Positions 55,234-63,976 of a stretch of DNA of 64,000 nt are shown here, one piece after another. The position numbers and the translations under genes were made by a program. Each line of letters opens with the position of its first letter. The stretch's first letter is position 1. Below the pieces are notes generated by a model. That model searched no databases. It was not told where the DNA came from and saw only the letters and a program-made list of their open reading frames with translations. The stretch comes from Spirochaetales bacterium (lineage in GTDB: Bacteria; Spirochaetota; Spirochaetia; DSM-2461), in assembly GCA_003247135.1 (NCBI GenBank), contig QKAW01000033.1, forward strand, positions 62,001 through 126,000, in the 5' to 3' direction.

Positions 55234-56440
55234 TAGATAAATCTCCTTCTATCTTATATATTTTACGAACATTCTGAATTATACCGCCTGGTCTGAAAAC
55301 CATCATAACAATTAGTAAGAATCCAAATATTAACATTCTATACTGCTGAAATGCTCTTAAGTATTCAGGAAGAAGAATTAATATTAATCCCCCTAAAATA
55401 ACACCACGGACAGAACCTTTTCCACCAAGAACTACGATACAGAGAATCATTATAGATTCCCAAACAGTAAAAGATTGTGGGTTAATAAATGTTGTTTTAG
55501 CTGCAAAAAGTACTCCGGCAATTCCGGCAATTGAAGCACTTATAATAAAGAGAGTCATTTTAGCTTTTGTTAAATCTACACCCATAGCTTCACAAGCTAT
55601 ATCATCCTCTCTCATGGCAACCCAGGAACGACCTATTCTGGAATTTTCCATTCGCCAAACTATAAAAATTATTAAAACTACTAAAGCAACAGCAATTAGA
55701 TAGACAAATCTTGTTGAACCAAAATAACCAAAAGTATGACCAAAAAGGGTTGGCTTAGGAATGTTGGCTATACCAGAAGGTCCATTTGTTAGAGCTCCAA
55801 AATTCTCTGTAACAATTCTTGTCATTTCTCCAAAACCTAGTGTAACGATAGCCAGGTAGTCACCTTTTAGTCTTAAAACAGGAAGCCCAACTATAGCTCC
55901 AAAAAGTGCACTTGCCAGACCACCTAAAGGAAGTGCCAACCAGAATCCAATTCCGAAATTTTGATTCAAAATTGCAAATGTATAAGCACCAACTCCAAAA
56001 AATGCTGCATAACCAAGGTTTAAAAGACCACCTAAACCAACAACAATATTAAGTCCAAGACCTAAAATTATGTAGATTAAAGCTGTTGTAAAAATTGATG
56101 TTGTGTAGGGTGAAGTTATAAAAGGCAGAGCAATTATAAGAATAGTTGAGAAGATTAATACCCTTTTGGTTACCCCGGGTTTATCCATTAAAGAGTGATA
56201 CTTTATACCTAGTTTACTCTCTTTAAATTTAAATGTTATACCTGCTTTTTGTCTCTCTTGTTGTCTTATCCACAAATAACTAATAACAAAAATAACAGAA
56301 CCTACCAGGGCCAGCATATACCATCGCCAGGTAATCTCTTTTTCGATTGTATTTACTTTAATTACAGTTATAGGAAAAGTTAAAAGTATACCTAAAATTG
56401 CATTAATCAAGGATTTTTTTAATATTTCTAGTCTATTCAT
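55226..56440 (-). CDS. livM: branched-chain amino acid ABC transporter permease LivM
   Basis: A 404-aa permease with about ten membrane segments. The core carries GLGLNIVVGLGGLLNLGYAAFF, LRLKGDYLAIVTLGFGEM and NSRIGRSWVAMREDDIACEAMGV. The N-terminal ~100 residues (two extra hydrophobic segments plus a charged loop) extend beyond the common core, as in longer LivM proteins. It lies one base from livH. Confidence 0.94.
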   Translation of the reverse strand: MNRLEILKKSLINAILGILLTFPITVIKVNTIEKEITWRWYMLALVGSVIFVISYLWIRQQERQKAGITFKFKESKLGIKYHSLMDKPGVTKRVLIFSTILIIALPFITSPYTTSIFTTALIYIILGLGLNIVVGLGGLLNLGYAAFFGVGAYTFAILNQNFGIGFWLALPLGGLASALFGAIVGLPVLRLKGDYLAIVTLGFGEMTRIVTENFGALTNGPSGIANIPKPTLFGHTFGYFGSTRFVYLIAVALVVLIIFIVWRMENSRIGRSWVAMREDDIACEAMGVDLTKAKMTLFIISASIAGIAGVLFAAKTTFINPQSFTVWESIMILCIVVLGGKGSVRGVILGGLILILLPEYLRAFQQYRMLIFGFLLIVMMVFRPGGIIQNVRKIYKIEGDLSNE

Positions 56441-56441
56441 A

Positions 56442-57350
56442 TTATACCTTCTGTTTTAGAGATTTACCTAAAAGACCGGAAGGCTTAAAGGTTAAAATTA
56501 ATATAAGAAACAGGAATGCAAAAAGGTCTTCGTAATCACTGGAGATGTAACCAGTTCCGAAACTTTCTACAAGTCCAAGAACAAAAGCACCTAAAACAGC
56601 TCCACCTATACTACCTATTCCACCTAAAACTGCTGCAACAAAAGCTTTAATTCCAACAATGAAACCAATATAGAAGTTAATTTGTCCTACCTGGGAACTA
56701 ATTAAAACTCCTCCAATAGCAGCTGCTGCGGAACCTGTAAGAAATGTTACACTTATTACTTTATTTATATTTATTCCTAATAAGAGTGACATTTTACTGT
56801 CCTGAGCTGTTGCCCTCATTGCTTTACCTATTTTTGTAAATTTTACCAGAACTGTAAAACCTATCAAAAATATAGCTGTACAAATATATATTAATATTTG
56901 AGGAGAACTCAAATAGTTTTCGACTGGTGCAAGGAATTTAAATTCCGGTATAAGGTTTGGGAATGATAAAAAATCTGATGTTTGAAATAGTAATACAAAG
57001 TTTTGTAAAAACATTGAAACACCTATCGCACTTATAAGTGCTGATAATCTCTGTGTATTTCTTAAAGGCTTGTATGCAATTTTCTCTATAGTTACACCAA
57101 ATGCAGATGAAAAAATTATTGCAAAGATTGTTGCAATTACAAGGGTTAGAACTGGATCAACACCAGCATAGTTTAGAACACTGGCAACTATAAGACCGGT
57201 AAATGCACCAATCATATATAATTCACCATGGGCAAAGTTAATTAGTTTTATTATACCATAAACCATAGTATAACCGAGGGCTATTAGTGCATAAATACTT
57301 CCTCTGGTTAAACCACTTAAAAGCAGTTTAAAAAAATATCCAACGTCCAT
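56442..57350 (-). CDS. livH: branched-chain amino acid ABC transporter permease LivH
   Basis: A 302-aa permease with GLTRGSIYALIALGYTMVYGIIKLINFAHGELYMIGA, TKIGKAMRATAQDSKMSLLLGI and a GGIGSIGGAVLGAFVLG block near the end. It forms the membrane channel with LivM. It begins after the hairpin that follows livK, with AAGGAG before the ATG. Confidence 0.94.
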   Translation of the reverse strand: MDVGYFFKLLLSGLTRGSIYALIALGYTMVYGIIKLINFAHGELYMIGAFTGLIVASVLNYAGVDPVLTLVIATIFAIIFSSAFGVTIEKIAYKPLRNTQRLSALISAIGVSMFLQNFVLLFQTSDFLSFPNLIPEFKFLAPVENYLSSPQILIYICTAIFLIGFTVLVKFTKIGKAMRATAQDSKMSLLLGININKVISVTFLTGSAAAAIGGVLISSQVGQINFYIGFIVGIKAFVAAVLGGIGSIGGAVLGAFVLGLVESFGTGYISSDYEDLFAFLFLILILTFKPSGLLGKSLKQKV

Positions 57351-57365
57351 TAAGACTCCTTCTTG

Positions 57366-57398
57366 AAAAAAATCAGGGAGCTTACGCTCCCCAGATTT
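57366..57398 (-). terminator. intercistronic hairpin/attenuator between livK and livH
   Basis: On the minus strand AAATCTGGGGAGC-GTAA-GCTCCCTGATTT folds into an interrupted stem with a GGGAGC/GCTCCC core and a T-run of seven, directly after the livK stop. It is probably a partial terminator that keeps the binding protein transcript in excess over the membrane components. Confidence 0.75.
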
Positions 57399-57399
57399 A

Positions 57400-58527
57400 T
57401 TATAGTTTAACCTCTACATATTTTCCATTTTTAACTTGGAAAGCATTGAAACCTACACCCTCAGGGTTTCCGTTTGCATCATAACCAATAGTACCTAGAG
57501 TTGTTTCGAAAGTATTATCAATTAATGCTTTTCTTATCGCATCATAGTCTGTTGAACCCGCTGATTTTATAGCTTGTAAAAGAGACTCAGTAGCTGCATA
57601 AGCATTAAGGAAGAATGATCCCGGTTCTTCACCATATTTTGCAACATGTTTTTTAATTGCATCTTGAGCTAATTTACTTGATGAAGTATCAACTGGACCA
57701 GTTGCATAAACGCCTTCTGCAAAATCACCCGCAACTTTAATAAATGTGTCATCTTTAATACCATCACATGAAAGGAATGGAATATTTAAGTTTGTTTTTT
57801 TCATTTGAGTTACAAGTTTAGAAGCTTCAGGGTGATATCCTCCCCAAACTACTGCTTGAGCTCCTGAACCTGATACTTTATTTAAAACAGCTGAATAGTC
57901 AACAGCTCCCGGAGTAATACCTTCAAAAAGTTTAACTTCTACAGAACCGTCTTTTTCCAGAATATCTTTAACAAATGTTGCAAAACCTTTACCGTAATCA
58001 CCTTTATCGTGAAGTATAGCAACTGATTTTAACCCAAGACTTTTAATTAACTGTACTTCAACCACTGCTTGTGCATCGTCTGGCGCAATTGATCTGAAAA
58101 AGTTTGGATACTCACCATTTGCAAGATCAGGATTAGTCGCTGATGGACTAATTGCAACTATTTTTGAATCTCTATAAATACCCATAGCAGCTTTAGTTGC
58201 TCCTGAACAGATATGCCCAATAACACCAACAACTTTACTACCTGTTAACTTTGCAGCAACGTTTGATGCTAATTCTGGTTTACAACCATCATCTTCTGCA
58301 ATTAACTCTATTTGTTTTCCTAAAACACCACCATTAGCATTCCAGTCCGCTATAACTAACTCAGCAGCTTTTAATGATGGAAGTCCATAAGGAGCTAAAT
58401 CTCCAGTGTGTGCACCGGCAACACCAATAACGATTTTACCGCCCTCTTTCTGTCCGTTAGCAAATATACTTGCACTTGGTAATATTATTGCAAGTATTGT
58501 TAATGCTATAATTCCTTTTAATTTCAT
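57400..58527 (-). CDS. livK: branched-chain amino acid ABC transporter binding protein LivK
   Basis: A 375-aa periplasmic binding protein (Peripla_BP_6, Leu/Ile/Val type). Leader KLKGIIALTILAIILPSASIFA is followed by NGQKEGGK, a spirochaete-style start of the mature protein. Family blocks visible are VGVIGHICSGATKAA, AISPSATNPDLA, FRSIAPDDAQA, VAILHDKGDYGKGFA and YAATESLLQAI. TAGGAG precedes the ATG. It is the first gene of the livKHMGF operon. Amino-acid specificity is inferred from the family only. Confidence 0.93.
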   Translation of the reverse strand: MKLKGIIALTILAIILPSASIFANGQKEGGKIVIGVAGAHTGDLAPYGLPSLKAAELVIADWNANGGVLGKQIELIAEDDGCKPELASNVAAKLTGSKVVGVIGHICSGATKAAMGIYRDSKIVAISPSATNPDLANGEYPNFFRSIAPDDAQAVVEVQLIKSLGLKSVAILHDKGDYGKGFATFVKDILEKDGSVEVKLFEGITPGAVDYSAVLNKVSGSGAQAVVWGGYHPEASKLVTQMKKTNLNIPFLSCDGIKDDTFIKVAGDFAEGVYATGPVDTSSSKLAQDAIKKHVAKYGEEPGSFFLNAYAATESLLQAIKSAGSTDYDAIRKALIDNTFETTLGTIGYDANGNPEGVGFNAFQVKNGKYVEVKL

Positions 58528-58764
58528 TTTCTACTCCTATAATTTCGCTTATCATTATTAAAGATGTAATATTTTCGAAATTCGTAAAATTAGAAAAAAT
58601 CATATCATTTAACTCTGATAAATTATTAAACCATTATATATATTGCATCTATTTTTGAAAAGGACATTGGACATTTTTGTCAAATTGGATTTGCATTAAC
58701 TTATATCTTGTTTGTTTAATATTAGTTATTTAATTGTAATTTACAAATATTTAACGGTTTTGCT

Positions 58765-58794
58765 TGATTAACTATAGTGAAAATGAGTTAATCA
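58765..58794. promoter_or_regulatory. 9-bp inverted repeat upstream of livK
   Basis: TGATTAACT and AGTTAATCA flank a 12-base spacer, about 240 bases from the livK start. It is a possible operator for an amino-acid-responsive regulator; no such regulator gene is in the window. Confidence 0.3.
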
Positions 58795-58886
58795 TTAATA
58801 AAATAAAAATTATATACATATGAAAATGTTTTAAACTGTTTTAATTGTTAATTATTTCACAGCCATACTTGGGTAAATAAGGTATT

Positions 58887-58925
58887 CTGCTATTTAGACC
58901 AAAAATAATTCAGTTTAAATAGCAG
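58887..58925 (-). terminator. hairpin downstream of trxB
   Basis: CTGCTATTTA (58887-58896) and TAAATAGCAG (58916-58925) form a 10-base perfect stem with a 19-base loop, 8 bases after the trxB stop. The following minus-strand bases AATACCTTATTT are only moderately T-rich, so it is a likely but not ideal terminator. Confidence 0.55.
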
Positions 58926-58933
58926 GCTCTGTT

Positions 58934-59875
58934 TTATTGCTCAGCTAACCATCTTTCTGCATCAATCGCTGCCATACATCCAGTCCCGGCTGCTGTTATG
59001 GCTTGTCTATATTTACTGTCCATAACATCTCCACAGGCAAAAACACCCTCAATATTTGTTTTTGTTGAACCTGGCTTGGTTATAAGATAACCGTTTTCAT
59101 CTTTATCCAACTGTGATTCAAATATCTCTGTATTAGGTTTATGTCCAACAGCTATAAAAAGCCCTTTTACACCAATATTTTTGTACTCTTTGGTTTTATT
59201 ATTAAATACTCTTACATCTTCTAGAGGGCCTGTGTCCTGTCCAATTACCTGGTCCAGTTCTGTGTTCCATAGCATCTCTATTTTAGAGTTTTCAAATGCT
59301 CTTGCCTGCATTGCTTTACTTGCCCTTAACTCATCCCTTCTGTGCATCAGGTAAACTTTTGAACAGAAATTTGTAAGGTAAATTGCCTCTTCTACAGCAG
59401 TATCACCACCACCTACAACTGCGACATCCTTTCCTTTAAAGAAAAAACCATCACAGGTTGCACATGCTGATACACCTCTGCCCTTAAATTTTTCTTCGCT
59501 TGGGTTTCCAAGATATTTTGCTGTAGCACCAGTTGAAACTATTAATGCGTCACAACTGTACTTTTTACTATAGGTCTCCAATATGAACGGTCTCTGGTTT
59601 AATTGAGTTTTAATAACCTCATCTTCAATAATTTTTGTATCGAATCTTAGTGCCTGTTTTTCCATATCCATCATTAATTCATTTCCATCCCGACCTTCAG
59701 GGAAGCCAGGGAAGTTATCAATTTCTGTTGTAGTAGTCAATTGACCACCCTTTTGAAAACCAGATATCATTACAGGATTCAAATTAGCTCTTGCAGCATA
59801 TATTGCTGCAGTATATCCAGCAGGGCCTGACCCCAGAATTATTAGTTTATGATGTTCAATCTCTTTTTCTGACAT
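58934..59875 (-). CDS. trxB: thioredoxin reductase
   Basis: I use the second ATG of the track ORF (SEKEIEHHKLII), because GGAGAAG lies six bases before it while the first ATG has no site; 313 aa. FAD-binding LGSGPAGYTAAIYAARA, redox centre SACATCDGFF (CATC), NADPH-binding VVGGGDTAVEEA and the C-terminal GVFACGDV are all present. It reduces thioredoxin with NADPH and probably feeds the thioredoxin-CcdA fusion protein (inference). It follows the CPBP protease gene. Confidence 0.95.
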   Translation of the reverse strand: MSEKEIEHHKLIILGSGPAGYTAAIYAARANLNPVMISGFQKGGQLTTTTEIDNFPGFPEGRDGNELMMDMEKQALRFDTKIIEDEVIKTQLNQRPFILETYSKKYSCDALIVSTGATAKYLGNPSEEKFKGRGVSACATCDGFFFKGKDVAVVGGGDTAVEEAIYLTNFCSKVYLMHRRDELRASKAMQARAFENSKIEMLWNTELDQVIGQDTGPLEDVRVFNNKTKEYKNIGVKGLFIAVGHKPNTEIFESQLDKDENGYLITKPGSTKTNIEGVFACGDVMDSKYRQAITAAGTGCMAAIDAERWLAEQ

Positions 59876-59907
59876 TATTTCTTCTCCCATTTATAAAAAT
59901 ATAATAA

Positions 59908-60735
59908 CTAATTTTTTGAGAATTGGTAACATTTTTTTTCAATTATTTTGATAATAATTACTACTATTAAGCAGCATAGAGCAGTTTCAATTAATGTTTG
60001 TAAAGGATTAACCGGTTTAATTAATAAAAATAGTGGTGAAGACGGAAGGGGGGTATCGGGATAGTTAACAAAAACAATTGTAAAAAAGTTATTGGCAAAA
60101 TGAATTCCCAGACTATATTCGAGACCTTTATATTTTTGTGTAAGGTAGCTTAACAGAATTCCCATTGCAAAATAGGTAAAGAAAAAGATTGTTTTATCAG
60201 TTACTTCCGGGTTAGCAAGGTGGGGAAGTGCAAATAATATTGCGGAAATTACAACTGGTAAAAACTTTATTTTGATTATAGTAGATACAAATTCCTGAAT
60301 ATATCCTCTAAAAAGAATTTCTTCAGTTGAGGTCTGAATTGGGGTAAGAATCAGTGTTAATAGAAGAAATATTAGAAAATTATTGAAATTGAAATTAAAT
60401 TTTAATGACTCTTTAAAGAAAACAAGAGTAAAGATCATTATAATTAACTGAATTAGAAACCATAAAAAGAAACCTGTAAATATTCTGTAAAATAAAACTT
60501 TGTTTTGTGTGGTTATCAATTTTTTGGGTTTAAATTTATGATAAATAAAGTAAATCAGAAAAATTGAAAGCAGTAGCGGAATAAAAGTCAGGTTTAACCC
60601 AATAAAATAAAATATTTTGCTGTTTTTATTAAATAGCTCTCTAACTAAAGGAATAATTGCCCAAGATGATATAATATAGAGAAGGAAGATCATTCCTCCT
60701 CCAAGTAGGTAGTTATACCATCTTGATCTTTCCAT
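59908..60735 (-). CDS. CPBP family intramembrane metalloprotease
   Basis: The start is taken at ATG 60735, which overlaps the preceding gene's stop as TAATG; this gives 275 aa with about eight hydrophobic segments. The CPBP (Abi) motifs are present: EEILFRGYI (EExxxR), FALPHLAN and HFANNFF. These supply the glutamates and histidines of the membrane protease site. Relatives process CAAX proteins or take part in bacteriocin immunity; substrate unknown. Probably in one operon with the parvulin lipoprotein gene. Confidence 0.87.
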   Translation of the reverse strand: MERSRWYNYLLGGGMIFLLYIISSWAIIPLVRELFNKNSKIFYFIGLNLTFIPLLLSIFLIYFIYHKFKPKKLITTQNKVLFYRIFTGFFLWFLIQLIIMIFTLVFFKESLKFNFNFNNFLIFLLLTLILTPIQTSTEEILFRGYIQEFVSTIIKIKFLPVVISAILFALPHLANPEVTDKTIFFFTYFAMGILLSYLTQKYKGLEYSLGIHFANNFFTIVFVNYPDTPLPSSPLFLLIKPVNPLQTLIETALCCLIVVIIIKIIEKKCYQFSKN

Positions 60736-61673
60736 TACTCTTTGCTTTCTTCGGCCCAATCAGGTTTAGTTATTTTTGCATCTTCGTAAATTTTGTCAAA
60801 GAAATTATCAACTTTTATTCTTTGAGCTATATAAGTTCTTGCTTCCTCAAGGGTTGCAAATGTCTCTTCGGTTCTGTCTTCTACCAGAATTAAGTGGTAT
60901 CCGTACTGGGATAATACAGGTCCACTAACCTGATTTACAGGAATTGTAAATGCTACTTCCTCAAATTCTGGAACCATTTGTCCTCTTTGAAAACCACCTA
61001 ATTGTCCGCCATTTGGTGCAGATGGCCCTTGAGAGTATTGAATTGCGGCTTCGGCAAAATCCATTCCTGCCATTATCTTTTCTCTAACTTCTGTAATATC
61101 TTTAAGAGCCTGCTCTTTGTTGGTATCATCTACAAGAAATAGAATATGTCGGGCAGAATTAACAGCAGCATCCTGCTTAAATACTGTTTCTTTGTTTTCA
61201 TTATAAAAATTTTCAATATCTTCTTCCGGAACTTCAATATCCTGGTCTGCGGCATATTGGCTTAGGTCTGATAGTCTTTGTTGATATCTGAATTCATCTT
61301 TAATTTCATCAAATGTGTAACCTCTGGATTCAATATCATTTATTAAAGCTTCTTCAGAACCGTATTGAAGGGATAGTTGAGCCATTTGCTGTTCCAAAAG
61401 TTCTTCATTTACAGCAATATTCAACTCATCCATTTTTTTCGTATGAGCAATTTTAAAAATCATGTTATTTAAAATTTGGGAGTGAAACATCACTTTTTCT
61501 TCATCTGTCATAACATAATCTTCGGGAACCATTGCTTTTGTCAATTTTGCAACTTCAATGTCAAACTCTTCCTGAGTTATTTTTACGTTTGATACCTTTG
61601 CTATAGCTCTATTTTCCGGTGTTGTACATCCAAACAGAAGTGCTGCTATGCACAATAGTAAAATTTTTTTCAT
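60735..61673 (-). CDS. parvulin-type peptidylprolyl isomerase lipoprotein (PrsA/SurA-like)
   Basis: A 312-aa protein with lipoprotein leader KKILLLCIAALLFGC (Cys16). A SurA_N-like helical domain (about 20-160) precedes a parvulin domain (about 168-270): NSARHILFLVDDTN, GGQLGGFQRGQMVPEFEEVAF, YGYHLILVEDRTEE. It should fold exported proteins at the membrane surface. Domain layout parallels the leaderless protein at 48855, so the two are a cytosolic/periplasmic pair of paralogues. Confidence 0.93.
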   Translation of the reverse strand: MKKILLLCIAALLFGCTTPENRAIAKVSNVKITQEEFDIEVAKLTKAMVPEDYVMTDEEKVMFHSQILNNMIFKIAHTKKMDELNIAVNEELLEQQMAQLSLQYGSEEALINDIESRGYTFDEIKDEFRYQQRLSDLSQYAADQDIEVPEEDIENFYNENKETVFKQDAAVNSARHILFLVDDTNKEQALKDITEVREKIMAGMDFAEAAIQYSQGPSAPNGGQLGGFQRGQMVPEFEEVAFTIPVNQVSGPVLSQYGYHLILVEDRTEETFATLEEARTYIAQRIKVDNFFDKIYEDAKITKPDWAEESKE

Positions 61674-61699
61674 TCAATCCTCTTTTTGTTCAATTTAAA

Positions 61700-62611
61700 T
61701 TAGTACATCTCTTTACCAAAGGCATGGCATAAAAGTTCTACAGCTATTTCTGCTGTTCTGTTATACATATCTAGGGCAGGGTTTACTTCAACAAGTTCAA
61801 AACTGGTTACTTTTTCACATTTTGAGATTACTTCCAATAATAATGCAGCTTCTCTATAGTGTAAACCACCTAAAACCTGGGTTCCTGTTCCTGGAGCCTC
61901 AAGGGGATCCAGGGAGTCCACATCAAATGAGATATGAACATTGTCAACTCCTCTTGTAGCAATTTCCACTGCTTCGTGAGCAACATTGGTTATTCCTTTT
62001 TTTATAATATCCATCATTGTAAATACTGTTACACGAGAACTTTTTAGAAGTGCCGCTTCCTCTTTATCAATATCTCTTGCTGCAATTATTACACAATTCT
62101 CTTCTCTCACTGTGGGGGAGGGGCCAACACCTAAAAGTTCTCTGTTTCCTCTCCCTGTTGCTATTGCTAGTGGCATACCGTGTATGTTCCCGCTTGGTGA
62201 TGTTTCGGTTGTGTTAAAATCCCCATGGGCATCAATCCAGATTAGCCCGGAATTCCCATTATGGAGCTTTTTCATTCCCGCTAGAGTTCCAATTGCAATA
62301 CTGTGATCCCCACCTAAAACCAGAGGCATGTATCCTGAATCAAGGATTCGTTCTATTCTCTCTTTTAAAAGTGTACATGTATCCATTATTATATTTAAAT
62401 AATTTAATCCCAGGCTATCAGGATCTATGGAGTCGAATTGATCTACAGTGTAACAGTCAACAGTTCCAAAATCCTTGACGTCATGACCTAATGCTCTGAG
62501 TTTGGATATTACTCCGGCTACTCTTAAAGCTCCAGGCCCCATATCAACACCTTTTTTTGAAGCTCCAACATCCTGTGGTACACCTACAATACCAATTTTC
62601 TTAAATTTCAT
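61700..62611 (-). CDS. rocF: arginase
   Basis: A 303-aa ureohydrolase. Mn-binding motifs are all present: GGDHSIAIG, DAHGDFNTTETSPSGNIHGM and SFDVDSLDP, with the arginase-type N-terminus GVPQDVGASKKGVDMGPGALR. It hydrolyses arginine to ornithine and urea. It has no strong Shine-Dalgarno site and a very short spacer (46 bases) to the divergent small gene. No ornithine-using gene is adjacent. Confidence 0.93.
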   Translation of the reverse strand: MKFKKIGIVGVPQDVGASKKGVDMGPGALRVAGVISKLRALGHDVKDFGTVDCYTVDQFDSIDPDSLGLNYLNIIMDTCTLLKERIERILDSGYMPLVLGGDHSIAIGTLAGMKKLHNGNSGLIWIDAHGDFNTTETSPSGNIHGMPLAIATGRGNRELLGVGPSPTVREENCVIIAARDIDKEEAALLKSSRVTVFTMMDIIKKGITNVAHEAVEIATRGVDNVHISFDVDSLDPLEAPGTGTQVLGGLHYREAALLLEVISKCEKVTSFELVEVNPALDMYNRTAEIAVELLCHAFGKEMY

Positions 62612-62657
62612 AGAAAAAATAATATCATAATAGTACTATAAAGGAAATGGAGAAATT

Positions 62658-62879
62658 ATGAGAAGATTTTTTGAATATGGCCTGTTTTCTGCAGCTATTC
62701 TTTGCCTTGTTTACTTTCTAGTTGCACTTTTTACAGGTGTGGCTATTACAATAACAACCCTGCTGCTTTGCGTTGCCGGAAGTATTCTATCAGGGCTTTT
62801 GGTTGCTGTTCTTCTAATAATTTTCTCTCCGGGTAAGCATATTAAAGAGGGTGAAGAGGATCATTATATAAGAAGATAG
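62658..62879 (+). CDS. small membrane protein, 73 aa
   Basis: A 73-aa protein with two hydrophobic segments (ILCLVYFLVALFTGVAITI and LLCVAGSILSGLLVAVLLIIF) and a charged tail (EGEEDHYIRR). AAAGGAAATGGAG precedes the ATG. It is divergent from arginase and its last 16 bases overlap the convergent serine-dehydratase-like gene. No family recognised. Confidence 0.75.
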   Translation: MRRFFEYGLFSAAILCLVYFLVALFTGVAITITTLLLCVAGSILSGLLVAVLLIIFSPGKHIKEGEEDHYIRR

Positions 62880-63976
62880 CTGTCTTCCATCGTTATTTTA
62901 TAAAAGAAATCAATCTCTTTACTGAGATTTTTATCAGATAACAGAGCCCAAGTGGCGTGGTTAAGTGCATTTGTTGCTCCCAGGGCATTTAATTCTATAT
63001 AGTCCAGGTGTGGGGAGATTGTCCTTTTTTTCTCCTGGTCCAGATTATTAAGGGCTATTGATGCTGCAGCAATAATCTGTTTAGGAGTCCCTCCCATTAT
63101 CTGGGTAGCCGCTGCACTTGCCATTGCAGTTGCAATTATAATATCTGTATATATATTTCCATTAAGGATCTCTTTAAATAGGAGTTTTCCTATCATCCCT
63201 GCTGTTAAGAGTCCTCTAACAACCCTAATGTCAGAAAGTTTGTAAGTTTCCTTTAGTGTAAATAACACAGCAGGAATTATTCCTGCACTCTCCGCAGTTG
63301 GTGCTCCAACAACAAATTTTCCTGAAGCACTCTCCTCAATCACTGCTAGGGAGTATGCAATTGTTTTACTTAATTCCTGTATAAAATCCCTATTTTTTAT
63401 AGCTCTTGATAGGAAAAGTGATGCTCTTCTTGTTTTTACATCAGTTCCAGGCAGTCCCCCCTCAACTTCCAGACCAATATTTATGGTTTTTAGCATTAAG
63501 CTCCATTTTACCTCCATATACTCAATGAGGTTCGATGAATCAGTATGAATAGCGTATTCCCAAATTGTTCTTCCATTCTCATAAGTCCATTCCAGTAGTT
63601 CGCTTGTTGAGGATTTTGAAGTGTCCAGTTCAATCTGTTCAGACTCTTCTCCCAATTTATTAAAAAAGTATGTCTTTTCTGCAAATATACTTTTCTCTTT
63701 TGTATAAGCCTGAAATTTTGCTGCAGTAATATCTTTGGGGAATTCATTTTCATCATCTAAGACTATCTTAGCAACATAGGGTGAAATAGCTTTTTTTAAA
63801 GCCTGTACTGTAAAATTCTCCTCTGACTCTGAAATAAACTTGCCATATAGAGTAACTTTTATTGTTGTAATATCCCTGCATTCGTCCTTAAAATCTTTAG
63901 CTGCTCTATATGGATGTATAGAGTATTGACTACTTGGCCCTGGTCCTTCGATAAATAGATTTTTAATTGATATCAT
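62864..63976 (-). CDS. L-serine dehydratase-like protein lacking the iron-sulfur cysteines
   Basis: A 370-aa homologue of the SdaA-type L-serine ammonia-lyase, with both the beta-like N-terminal part (EGPGPSSQYSIHPYRAA, where active enzymes have GPSSSHT) and the alpha-like part (GKFVVGAPTAESAGIIPAVL). The alpha part normally has three Cys holding a 4Fe-4S cluster (in GxxxCSMAA, a TCDPV block and PCIERNA). The matching segments here read TAMASAAAT, KKRTISPHLD and YIELNALGA, with no Cys. The only Cys is in KDECRDI near the N-terminus. Serine dehydration by the usual mechanism is therefore unlikely; a different lyase or regulatory role is possible. Confidence 0.8.
   Translation of the reverse strand: MISIKNLFIEGPGPSSQYSIHPYRAAKDFKDECRDITTIKVTLYGKFISESEENFTVQALKKAISPYVAKIVLDDENEFPKDITAAKFQAYTKEKSIFAEKTYFFNKLGEESEQIELDTSKSSTSELLEWTYENGRTIWEYAIHTDSSNLIEYMEVKWSLMLKTINIGLEVEGGLPGTDVKTRRASLFLSRAIKNRDFIQELSKTIAYSLAVIEESASGKFVVGAPTAESAGIIPAVLFTLKETYKLSDIRVVRGLLTAGMIGKLLFKEILNGNIYTDIIIATAMASAAATQIMGGTPKQIIAAASIALNNLDQEKKRTISPHLDYIELNALGATNALNHATWALLSDKNLSKEIDFFYKITMEDSYLLI

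Larger units (their letters stand above)
58528..58933. other. 406-base intergenic region between livK and trxB
   Basis: This AT-rich stretch holds the livK promoter region (minus strand) and the 3' side of trxB. Visible elements are a 9-base inverted repeat TGATTAACT / AGTTAATCA (58765-58773 and 5886-94 equivalents, 12-base spacer), a short direct repeat GGACATT-GGACATT near 58663-58675, and the hairpin listed separately. No ORF with a credible ribosome-binding site was found. A minus-strand TATAAT occurs near 58634 without a good -35 box. Confidence 0.5.
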
